Assembly (NCBI RefSeq): GCF_018139145.2
Contig: NC_059475.1
Span: forward strand, 11,766,437 to 11,830,436
Origin: Gymnogyps californianus
Taxonomy: Eukaryota; Chordata; Aves; Accipitriformes; Cathartidae
Direction of reading: 5' to 3'
DNA length: 64,000 nt
Within the stretch, counting starts at the first letter, position 1; each line of letters begins with the position of its first letter. Of the stretch, positions 11,901-23,200 are shown in pieces. The notes beneath the pieces were generated by a model. It saw nothing but the letters and a program-made list of their open reading frames with translations. It was not told the DNA's origin and made no database searches. The translations under genes and the position numbers were made by a program.

Positions 11901-13102
11901 ATAACTGCTGTCAAGGATGGCAAATTTAAATAATTCTGCTTCTTAAAAGTGATACTTTCAGGTATTAAATCCTTGACTGAAGTTTCCTGGGAGAGATTGA
12001 ATCACATGGAGCTTTGATCGTCTGAAGAGATCTGAAAAGAACATTGCGTATCATATCTAAGCTCAGACAAGGTTTACTGACGTTTCGGAAGCCTGTCTAT
12101 TCACTTGGACTTTGGATTGTCTGCAAAAACTATCATTTACGTTATGGAAAACATCCTCAAGCCCTTTCATGAAAGATGAATATTATCAGATAATCAAATT
12201 AGCTAGAGAGCTATCATCTGTTCTTGTATGTCAATTTCTGTGGGACCACTTGAAGAGTCACATGCTTTCCAGGAGGAACATGGTTATTAAAACCTGACTC
12301 TTGATTATTAATTGAATTATGGCCTATTGATCCATACCTTTCTTTTACTTCAATACAATGTCTGGCACCGTTAAGGGCACTGTAGAATCAACAGACTATT
12401 AAAGATTACTACATGAGTCAGAGGTACAGGAAAATTGAATTTTCCAGCAGATTTGCTGACAAGTCACACCTCACACTTCCCCACAGAGCACACTGATACA
12501 TATATATCACTGAAGATTTTAAAAATGATCAGCTGTGTCAAGAGTTCAATAGTCTCTTAAAATCATGGCTGCTGATTTGCCTTTTTGATAACGAGACTGC
12601 TGGAAGGAAGCTGCGGGAGTGTAATCTGCCAGCAATTCCCTCTGTATCCAGGCATGGCTGGGACTGCATGAAGAGGGAATAGGACAGGGTATGGGGACAC
12701 AGACTCAGGTTGCTCCATGGTGCAACTCCTAGGAATCCTTGGGTGCAACTACAGTTTCTTCCTTGCGTGATTACATAATGCTGCACATTTTGCTCTCCAA
12801 TTTCCTTTATCAATTGATCTTTCCAGATCAAAGTAGGAGCATGCTAGCCTTAATTAATTAATTGTGTCCCGCCTCTTATGCTAAAGGAACATCAGTTTGT
12901 GCTTAACAGTTATTTTTATTCAAACACTGAAGAACAAGAGAATTAAAGTGTGCTCAGAATTATAGCCTACTCATATAGCCAAACTTTACAGCTGAGAATG
13001 CACTTTGCTTTTTTCCCCACTGTGCCCAAGAAGACATCATGTACGTGAGTGAGTGTTCTAAGTTCTCTAGCTTCTTCAGTACGTTACTTATGGGTTCTGT
13101 AT
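8928..13102. other. Gene-free intergenic stretch
   Basis: I see nothing supportable here: no lectin-, kinase- or channel-like peptide, no tRNA-like internal promoter and no LTR or LINE end. There is a short TTAATTAATTAATTG word at about 12851. Confidence 0.5.
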
Positions 13103-13122
13103 ATCACAGAATCATAGAATGG
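13103..13122 (-). mobile_element. CR1 LINE 3'-end scrap
   Basis: The 20-bp word ATCACAGAATCATAGAATGG is the reverse complement of the bird CR1 3' terminus (CCATTCTATGATTCTGTG). It indicates a minus-strand CR1 tail, but nothing recognisable from the body of CR1 follows it to the right, so it is either an extremely 5'-truncated copy or a decayed one. Confidence 0.5.
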
Positions 13123-16100
13123 TCTGGCCATAGCTTTTCTCCCTTTCGTTAAAGAGATGTTACCATGGGATGAACAAGGAGGTTTGCTTGCAGTCCAGAG
13201 CTCACTTTTGCCTTCTAAAACATTCAAGAAAATGGGTTTCATGAGAGCTAATTTGTGAAAATCTTTGCATTTGGCTCCTAAACTAGTGTATATTATCAGA
13301 GACCGCTCTCTAGTTCTTTGATCCAACAGAAAAGTTTGAATAGTACACAGCATATGGCAAAAGAAACATATAGTCAATGTTTTATCATCTTTATAAAAGT
13401 GGTACTAACATGACGGATGTGTCTTCGAAGTGGTCTAGAACTTCTCATCTACGTAAAGACAGAACATAAGACTTAGAAGTCAGAGAGCAAACAAGAATAC
13501 TTTCTTCTGCTATCACAAATGTCTTTTGGAGCTCATAGCTGAAGAAGCAAAGCACAATTGTAGATATTGATGACTTAACATTTACCCTAGCAGAGAGGCA
13601 GTTATCCAGTTAGAATCAAGGTGCAGAAAAACAATATGGAACAGAAGAGGAAGAAAAGGCTGATCAGACAGCTTACACTTGGCTAAAGCTAGTTTATTTC
13701 CTGACATAACAGACAGCACAAAGCCACGTACGGTGAGACAGGCATGTGCTGATATTCATGTAGCTGTTGAACCTCTGCAACTTACACATTTTTCCATCCT
13801 TCCTCCAGTCATCAAGTGCTGAACTCCTGATGCTAAAGCTAGAAATCCATCACAATGCAGATGCTGACCCTAGCTGTTTTTCCACATTGCACCTTACAGG
13901 TGTCCAGTGTTTAACTCGGAAATAGCACCTATATTACCCTTGCTTTTAAAAAATGAGCAGAAATCCCTCTGGCACGATATGTGCCAACAGTTGCCTGTGA
14001 AACGACAGTGGTTTATACAACACCTCCCTGACCTCTGCAGGTGCTCTACTGTTACAGTAATAACCACCACAAAAATAGTATAAAACAAAGTTGAAAACTA
14101 TAAAAGGAAATAACCAACTGAAACAAAAAAATGAGGAAAAAATTAGTCCAAGTCAAACCTTGAAGCCAAACAAGCACACACAAGCTTGCAGGTAAACTGG
14201 AGACAAACGTCCAAATGCAAACCTAATTTCACAACTGGAAGGTATTGCACTTGAGGGACCATCTACAGAGGTAATACAAACATTGCTGCAGAGTATTCTT
14301 AAATTACCCATTAAGCACACAGGCAACAGTTTCTGTCTGACTCTTGTCAGATATTTGGATAGGACCTGTAGACACTTAATAAATGACACACGTCACACTT
14401 CCCTGAGAGCAGCACATAGAGATTTGGCTACCAAGATTGACATGCGAAACCATTTGGCTATACTTTCAGCCAGGCCTTCTGGGTACCGAGAGGTCTGGAA
14501 ATAGTGTTCTGATCCTACGTCTATCTGTACGCAATCTCTGCATTTATGGGCAGCCCTTGCTTCCCTATCTGGAGGTTAACTGAAAACCCATTACCAGAAT
14601 CCTCATCTTACTATTTGGCAATGGGGAGCATCTCGGTCTCCCATTCTATCAGTCACGTGCAGTTGAGCAAAAGAGGTTTTTGCCTCTCCCAAACAGTACA
14701 GTAGAAATACCGATAAAGATACTGCAATAGTTGCCATAACAACTGCTTTTAACTGCAATTCTAGTAAGGAATACAATTTCTTTTTTGTCCATAGACTAAC
14801 AGTATCTTTTATTATTGCTAAGTAGACCTTTGTAAAGAGCTGAATTCTTTTAAAGCTCTTACTGTTGAGCATGTATTTTAGATCTGCAAGAATAAAAGGG
14901 GGGTGCCTTTTGCTATTCAGAAAAATAACAATTCTAATTAATACCTTAGGTCCTGGTATATGGTTCTCCAACTGCCAGCCCACATATATACATAAAACCC
15001 AAGAATTTTTCAGCAGATGAAATTTGGCTCTACTGAAACAGAGATAACATCCATCAGCTTGTTGGTAGGAAAACATTGCTTGTACTTCACAGGTAGCTTG
15101 AGTCCATTTTTGTCTTCTACGTAAGTTCCAGTGATCAGTAACAGCACAAGGCGACACTGACCATCACAGAGATCAAAATATTTTCCTTTATCTCTTTATC
15201 CACCAGACTATAAAAAGGGGGCAGGGGCTGAATTTTGCTTTATATTGTAATTTTTGAAGACTGCACTTTTCCCAATCCACTCTACACAAACAGGGAATGC
15301 TACTGCAGCAGCTGGTTTGGCCTGCTACAGACCAGGAAGGGAGAACCATGTACAATTATGGCTGCAGATACTCATTCCTCCTGCTTAGAAAGGGTCAGAG
15401 AGAGCGAGCTGAGAAGAGAAGCAGGTTTGTTGGCAAAGGGTGTGAGACACACAGGGGTAACAAATCTGTCCTCCGAAGTGCAACATCTTGCAGGAGAAAC
15501 ATGGAGTGACAGCTTCATAGATCACAAAACACAAAATGATTCCCAGTTCTTAATGGTAGGAGGGATTCTCAAATTGTTCAGTCTTACCTCTTGCCTAACG
15601 GAGGCTGTGCCACACATAAGACAGGATGCTGAGGGTGAAGTGTTAGGTGTAAGCAGTGGATACAAAGTGCCTAGGATACGAAGTCCACTTTAAGGTGACC
15701 GAAAAACTTCCAGTATGTGGGTATGTGTATGGTGGAGAGAGGGACTGCACACAGATTGTTGCAAAGTCTTGGAAGAATATAACATGTTTAATAGCTGGTC
15801 ACTGAGAACACTAGCTAGCACAGCCCAGACTTTAAAGTCCCAAAGGCAATTATCTGTAATTATCTTGCAAATTCTTTTTAGTGCTGCATTCTGTCTACTC
15901 ATAGCACCTTAGAAAATGAGTAATTCCATGTCCCTTAGAAACTGCAAGCACCATAGCCACTGGCTATACACAGTGGGGATCCAGCTGATTTTTACAGCTG
16001 TTACTAGAAGTAGCTAACAACCCAGTTCTGCAAATAACCATTCTGACAACTTGGTAATTCAGGGCCAGCCCTGCTCTCCTCACTCCCACAGGTACTTGGA

Positions 16101-18849
16101 CAACTTCACAACAGTGCTATCATTTCTCATGCAACAGAAGAGAATACCATTTTAGTTTTTTAACGTATTCCGCAAACTGGTAATTTAACACAGCCTATGC
16201 ATTCAAGTATGACTTCCTCTGGGAGAAACTCCCCAACAAATTATCCCAAGGAATTGTTTCATGGGATATATTACATCTTATCGCTATATATATTTACATA
16301 CAGCAATTAGCAGCCGCTGTATACAGGGAAGCATTTGCAAATGCATTTGAAGAGACAGCAATACAATATGCATGAACTATTGTTTTCTACAAACCCCTTT
16401 TCCCAGTAGCCAATCTAATAGACACTGATAATCTAACAAAAGGTTCCTCAGCTTGTCTATATTTAGTCTGTATGCTGGCCATTGACAGGCCAGATTACTT
16501 ACGCTACTGCCTTCTACATCAAGAGCACTTCATAAATTCTCTTCTGTGAGCTGTATCTACTAAACATCCAAAATTATCTGCTTCTAAATACTCCTCTGTA
16601 GTGATGCATTCAGACCAGCTAAGTCAATATACCTAATTCCAGTTATTTGCTTTTGAATCAGAACACCACATTTTTGTAAATAAGCAATACACAAATAGTC
16701 GTTCAGAGTTTTCCTAAAGACAGATTGGGCAAGAACCCAGGACAGACATGAGGATTCAGTCTCTAACGATGTCATATAATTATGTCTCTAACGATGTTAC
16801 ATAATTGTAAGACCAAGCACTATAGCTATTTGAACTTAGCAATCATTTACCTTTTCAGAATTGATACCTTGTAATTGCTAACCATTTTGGTACAGCAGCA
16901 ATTCCACAGAAATACTGAACTTAATTTTATATTATTATAATGAAGTATTTACACTTACCATAGATTAAAAAATAGAAAGGACACATAGTAATGTTTCAAT
17001 CTTGGAGTCAAGAGACTGGATATAATTAGTCAGGAAAAAAAAGAAAATAAAAAAAGAAAAGCTTTTTATCTTTTTTCCTAAATTCAGACTGTTGATAAAC
17101 AGTAGTATTATATGACATTATATGGTTTAAAGTATTTCTGAAGAAGTACTCAACAGGCCTCACAGTTTAAAAATCAACCAGTCAATCAAAGTACATCTGA
17201 ATATCAAGCTGCATTGTTCTGAATTCCTTCTCAGACATTGGCAAATACAGGTTCTCAAGCCTGAATGAAATATTTACTCATTGAGATTTTAGTCACTGTT
17301 GTCTATTGGCCACCTTTGCTTTGCAGGCTTTCTGTGAAACCAAACTTAGAACACTTGCAGGTTTTGGTATGTGGAAATTGTTAGTCTACAAGGACTTTCA
17401 GGGAAATTTGTCAAGAAAAACTTAGTGAAAATTTATGTTAAAACATTAAGAAAAGAAAATTTTGGACTAGTTCAAAGGAAATAAAGTGCTTAATTTCAGT
17501 AATTAGTTGATTAAACACCAAATCCTGCCCTGACCCTGGTTTTGCTTAGTACATGCTCATCTTTCTACAACGAAAAATGTCTCTGCTGCACCTGGTTCCT
17601 TTTTCAAGCTTCAGCTTCACCAAAAACTTATTAGGTACAGAACTATGGGATGTAATTCCTGAAGATGTGACCGGGTATGTTCTCTGAACCCTCACAAAGG
17701 TATAGTCACTACTCAAAAAATAGCTGGAGGAGAAGAAGGTGCGCCTGTTTTCCCTTTTTATCGGCAGTTAAGACCATTCACCCTGAAGTGGCAGTTACAT
17801 TAAACAGCCTTCTTTCCGGAGGAATAAAAGCCCATTTTCCCTGACTTTCAGGGGAGTGACTTTCCTAACAACACCTTTTTAAAGTAGTCCTGCAAGGGTT
17901 TTCTCCTCTTCAGTGTATTTTATCACACTGTTTCTAAGTTATTGCAGTGGAACCATACTTCATGAAGAAAAATTAAAGCTACTGCTGCCACCATCTCAGC
18001 TAACCCACAGATGTCTGGTGCAGTGCTTTATCATGAGCTAAAGGTTTCAGGGGACCTACTTTTTAAGAATACTAGCAGCATGTTCCTATTGTTACCATGC
18101 CAAAATATCCGTTCATCAACATTATTGATATTCTGTGAATAACACTGCTAGCTAACTGATGCTGTGGAGCTAGCAGGTGGAGTGCTGTGCTAGAGATGTG
18201 GAAAGTTCTCTGATGATCTTTTTTCAAAGTCTAATTTTGGCCAGAAAAACAAAAATCCGTGCTGAGGGAAGTTCTCCTCTTAGTCACACTGCTGCTAATT
18301 TGGCCCCTTTTTATTGACTCCAAGTGTTTTCAACTCTGATCATCTGGACATCTTCTAAGGCATTTTGAACAACTGACCTCACAGTGTTTATCAACCATCG
18401 TATTTAACTTTAGTCATGGTTGGCAGCCAGTCAACATTTGAGTGGCTACTATGTTTGTGTAAGATGCATGTTAAATAAGCATTTAATAAATTCTTTTTCC
18501 CTCCCATTCCAATAAGATGTTTGGCTTGGTTTTCTCATCTGTACATCTTGAAACAATAGTACCAGTATGCTTAACTTTGCAGTTCCTTTACCATACAGTG
18601 CGTAGCTGTCACATAAGAACGTGAAGTATAAATCAATGTCACTTGTAAGACAAGTGTGGATCATATCCTCAGCACATGTCCAGTTCTCTGCCAAGTAACT
18701 TCAGAGTATAGCATAGGATACGTTACTTAATTAATAAAATTGATATTTGGAATAGAAAGCATCCTTATCATGCAAAATGAAGCACAGGCTGAAACCTTTT
18801 CAAAAAAATCTCAGATGACTTACGACAACTCTAATATGCTCACTGATAG
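13123..18849. other. Gene-free intergenic stretch
   Basis: The longest non-repeat frame in the window lies here (14603-15157, -, 184 codons), but its peptide has no motif I recognise and no splice context. A 25-bp tandem duplication occurs at 16760-16809. An A-rich tract lies at about 17035-17060. Nothing else is supportable. Confidence 0.5.
16760..16809. repeat. Two-copy 25-bp tandem duplication
   Basis: The word TCTCTAACGATGT is repeated at exactly 25-bp spacing, and each copy is followed by a near-identical ATAATT segment (16760-16784 and 16785-16809). The copies differ at a few bases, so the duplication is not very recent. Confidence 0.85.
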
Positions 18850-18985
18850 TGCTCCTCTCGTCTGAGCATTTCAAAGCTCTTTGCAGATTAAATGCCTTTG
18901 AGGTACATCATTAGTCTTCCCATTTGGCAGAGAAGTTAAGTAGCTTCCCCCAGGTCACATGCTATAGCAAATCACTACCACCGAT
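18850..18985 (+). repeat. Ancient MIR/CORE-SINE-like element
   Basis: The order of phrases matches the classic MIR-type body: 'gagcatttcaaagctctttg', then 'cccatttggcagagaag', 'ttaagtagcttcccccaggtc' and 'acatgct'. The family assignment is from memory. Divergence is high, as expected for an element fixed before the amniote radiation, and no target duplication is visible. Confidence 0.6.
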
Positions 18986-19089
18986 AGCCAGGGGAAAATT
19001 TTCAGAGGCAGAAATGGCTGTTAAGTGTCCAAATGCCATTTGTGCATCTGAATATCTTCACCATTAATACTCATCACTTACTTATACCA

Positions 19090-19260
19090 GTGCTTTAAAG
19101 TGCTGCCTAAATAATTTATTAGTCTTTATAACATCCCCATGAAAGAGGCAACTAATTTATCTCTACTGTACAATGAGTTAAAATGAGGCATAGAGAAGTT
19201 AGGTACTTTGTCCAGACCATTCAGCAATCTATGAACTAATCCAGAATAAGAAATGAGTAG
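19090..19260 (+). repeat. Second ancient MIR/CORE-SINE-like element
   Basis: This copy repeats the plan of the element 110 bp upstream: a 'taatttattagtctttataa' segment, 'catccccatgaaagaggc', then 'aaatgaggcatagagaag' and 'ttaggtactttgtccag'. It lies in the same orientation as its neighbour. Boundaries are approximate. Confidence 0.55.
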
Positions 19261-20159
19261 ACCATGATTTTTGAAGTGTATGTTCAGTTTACATCACCAT
19301 AAAGACCCTACTCTAATATTTTAATATTCCCTCCAAACATATAGATGCTGAGTTTCATCTACAAGCAGTGAAGCAGAATTTTAAGAAAAAACTTGTAAGA
19401 TAATGCATCTGACTACTGAAATACGTGCATGCTGTATTACGCAGATAGAAACATAAGTAAAATTACACTTTGCTAGGATAAGAGACAGACAAGCTCATTC
19501 AAATACATTTCATCATTGGAAAAAAAGTAACTAAGTGAAGCAGTACAGAATGATTTTATACTTCACTATTAATGGGAATTAGAATCAGACAGGAGTACAG
19601 CACTAAAATTTGGCAAGTTTCTCCTTGAGAACATAGAAATATGTACCCTAAACTTGTAAGTGACTTTGAAAATAAACCCAGGGGAAAAACGCAATAGTTT
19701 CTCACCCCCATCACATCAGGATGCAGCCACGATTTTACATCAAAGTTTTGGGGGGTGGGGGGAGGCAGACCTAGGAGTGGGGGATTAGAAAGAAGAAAGA
19801 TTGTACGGCCCTTTTGTTTTTCCTCTCCTAGAGCTAACACCATAGATTAACACTTTTATGATTACGTAAGAAGTGCATGGAAACTTGTACTGCATTTTTA
19901 TTGTAGACAGCTCAAATTCTGTGAAGCTCATACACTCATCCAGTGCATTCATGGCAATATAAGCCAGTGCTGCTTTGTCACAGAGCAACTGCATATAACT
20001 GACTGCACAGGCCTGTTGGGAAAGGGCTGCCAGTGGTATTGCAGCAAGAAATCCAGAACTGGAGAGTACCTTCCTGGTACCCTCCAGGGATGACAACAGT
20101 GCATTATTCATTGAATTGCCTCCTCTCAGGGCATTCAGTCTGAGAGGAAGTGCTTCTAA
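19261..20159. other. Gene-free stretch between old repeats
   Basis: No coding or RNA gene was seen. A short G-rich word (about 19749-19765) is present. Overlapping minus-strand frames around 19556-20111 have no recognisable motif. Confidence 0.5.
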
Positions 20160-20270
20160 TATATATTATTGCAATAGCACTTACAGAACGCCCACAGCTC
20201 TACAAATATATAAGGAGTCATCATCCTTGCTTTGAAGAATTCACAATTTGAAACACAGATAAAAGCAGAG
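20160..20270 (+). repeat. Ancient amniote SINE-like fragment
   Basis: The phrases 'attattgcaatagcactta', 'ctctacaaatatataagg', 'catccttgctttgaagaatt' and 'cacaatttgaaacacagat' follow the layout of a common old amniote repeat whose consensus reads roughly GTACAAAC...GTCCCTGC...GAGCTTACAATCT. Recognition is from memory and boundaries are approximate. Confidence 0.5.
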
Positions 20271-23200
20271 AGAAAGAATACCACATGCACAAAGAATGAA
20301 GGGCACTGGCTGGTCTCAGATGTTCTTTGCAGGCAGGCAGGCATACGCATACACAGGCACAAACCATCCCTGCACTTACATTTCTAAATAAGTGTTATCA
20401 CTTGGGCAATGAAATAAAAACAGAAGAGTATATCCAGCCAAAGACAGAAATGGCATATGAACCTTTGGGAAGATGTTTCAGGTTTGAAAGAAAGCAAATG
20501 ATGATCGTAGCAGCCTGTCAAGATCTGTATCAAAAAGAAAACAGTAGTGGTTCTACTGAATGCAAGCAGGACTAGCAGAGAAAAAGCCAACAGCACCAGC
20601 CTGACAGAGTCTAGAAGTATTTGTAATGCACGAGCCTTTATTCTGAGAAACCTAGGCTCAAATACAAAGACACTACCCAGCATTAAACCAGGATGAGCAA
20701 TTCAGGCACCTGCATGATCAAGAGGAAATGCTATTGCTCAGAGCAAGACCTTTGAAGAAAAGGCTATATCTGCTGAAATAGGATGACAGGACAGAGGATG
20801 AAGTGAAAGAGAACTTAGATTAAAGTTCTCTGGTGTCTAGGGGTACAGGAGAAAGACGGGGAATAAAAAGCTGGAAGACAGAGGAAGAAAATTCATTAGT
20901 TCCAGACTGCTTTTGTTGTTGATTATTGGTTTTGGGGGTTTTGTTTCGTTTAAAAGAAGAATAATTGATGAGATGCCACTGGTTCTAAAACCAAAAGATT
21001 CTGAATTCCCTCTGGTTAAATACATGCCTTCAAGTTCCTTTATATACAAAAATCCCAAACCTGCCCCAAGACTACCCCAATTCTGTGTTTCTGGCCCCAG
21101 TTCATCTATTTACACTTGTATTGGGGTCACAAATCACCTGAAGAATAGAACACCTACTTTGAAAAATATTGGCCAAGAATGCACAAAATAAATTGACAAA
21201 ATATAAAGAAAAGGGAGGGGAGCTGGAGGCAAGTGAAGAGAAAGTAAAGCAGTGGAGCAACTACAGGAACACATACATTGTTTCTTCCAAAGAACAAGCT
21301 AGGCAGAAGGACAAGGTGAGGAACTGGACACAGAAAGCAGTGAAAGAAGAGAGCTGAGGGTGTTGACCTGTGGGAAAAGAACAAGGTTCTGAGGAAGAGA
21401 ATGGCTGTTCTGGGTACAGAGAACAGTATAAACAAGACTTTAAAATGCTCATAAGAAAATAATTAACTAAAAAATATAGCTCAAAGTCTAGTTTATACCA
21501 CTTCGTACAGTTCTGAGAGCTGAAATAGATAACTTGCTTCCCAAGCAAAACGAAATACCTGACTGATTTTTTTTGGCCGTACACAATCACTGACACACAA
21601 AGGTATGATAGAACTGAAGGGAAAAATAAAACATAAAGCAAAAGCATAACCAGAGTGCCATGGTCCACTCATCCTTATTTTCCCATATGTATGGTTTCTT
21701 AATAAGTCACTATAAAAAAACCCAAGCATACACAATCTGAAAACTTACTGGTCTACAATCTTAAATGTTCTACTTTACTGTGTCATGAAGGCAGTCGCTT
21801 GTTTTCATCCTAAATAATAAAACATGCAGAGCATATCAGGTACAACTAAGCAACAGTACATTCTGATACATAAATGTAGCATGGCATAATACAATGTCCT
21901 AGGCACCATCAAATGTCTGCTGAGATAAAAACATAAAACTACAATTTTCCTTAAATCATACAATATCATTAGGAGTCCAGTGAGAAATAGTACAAACACT
22001 ACAGTGATTTTTTTTCTGGTGGATTTTGTTTCCCTAGTTGTTTCAAATAACACTGAGTGGCATGCATAGTCTGAACTCTGTAATAAAAACCAGTTTTCAT
22101 GCAGTTTAATTTCCATAAGCTAAACGTTGAATCCCAGCACTAATAATTAGAAAATACAAAGCTAAAATGGGTTTCAATATTCTTTTTCATGTTTTCTGTT
22201 GTTGCCTACCCCAGGAATTCAGAGAAGCAGAGTTTACAAGTACCACGCATTCTCATTTGTTATGCTGTTCTGCACAGCCACAAAACAGCTACAAGATAGG
22301 GATTCCACACTAAAATTGTACTGTCAGTCTATTGCCTTTGCGTTTCCTTTTGGAAAAGTCTGCCAAGCCCTCTGGGATCAGAAATGGGTACCATTAGAAG
22401 ATGGAAGGGAGAGGCTGGAGAAATAAACAGAAAATTCAATCATTCTCAGCCTGGTCTAACATAGGCAAGAACGTTAATAGACTTTTGCCAAAACATTTTA
22501 TTGCTTATACCCGACCATAACAAAACCCCGGAGTGTGCCTAGTGTGCCTTATTGCTACAGTAGTAGTACAGTTGCCATCTTATGCCAAGAGCAGGAGAAA
22601 ACATCTTGCTAAAAATTTCTGCCAAAGATTATATGTGACCTCAAGCAAGGTACATGGCTTATCTTACCCTCGGTTCCCACATCTTAAAAAGAGAGATCAA
22701 AAAGATTTCCCTTGGTGTTTGAGAACTAATTCATTAAAATTTGTATAGGGTTAGTGGATAACTGATCACCACTATTTTGAACACCTCCAGGGATTGAACA
22801 GGGGACCTTCAGAACAGAATGTGAGTTTACTGACTGAACTAAGGGACATTTTCTATTGCTAGGATCTTTAATAGATCCATAACCGATGACCGAAATCCAT
22901 ATATCAGTACAAACTGCAGTTCTTATGCTTTATTCTGGCTAGTAACTGCAGAGGAACATAAATAAGGCAGGGACAGAAAAACTGATAGCGAATGTACACT
23001 GTCTGATTTTTTTTTATTCATTGTTATGGGATGATGACAATCTCCCTGTGGAATTAATTCTGTCTTCTGCTGCGTGTGCCATCTCCTAAGTAGCATGATC
23101 TTCCAGTATGACCACTACTGGCTTCTTCAAAGTGTTCTTTTTATGTGTAGAAATACACATTCCCCTCTACCTGTAAAATCTGAAGTCTTCAAAGAATCAT

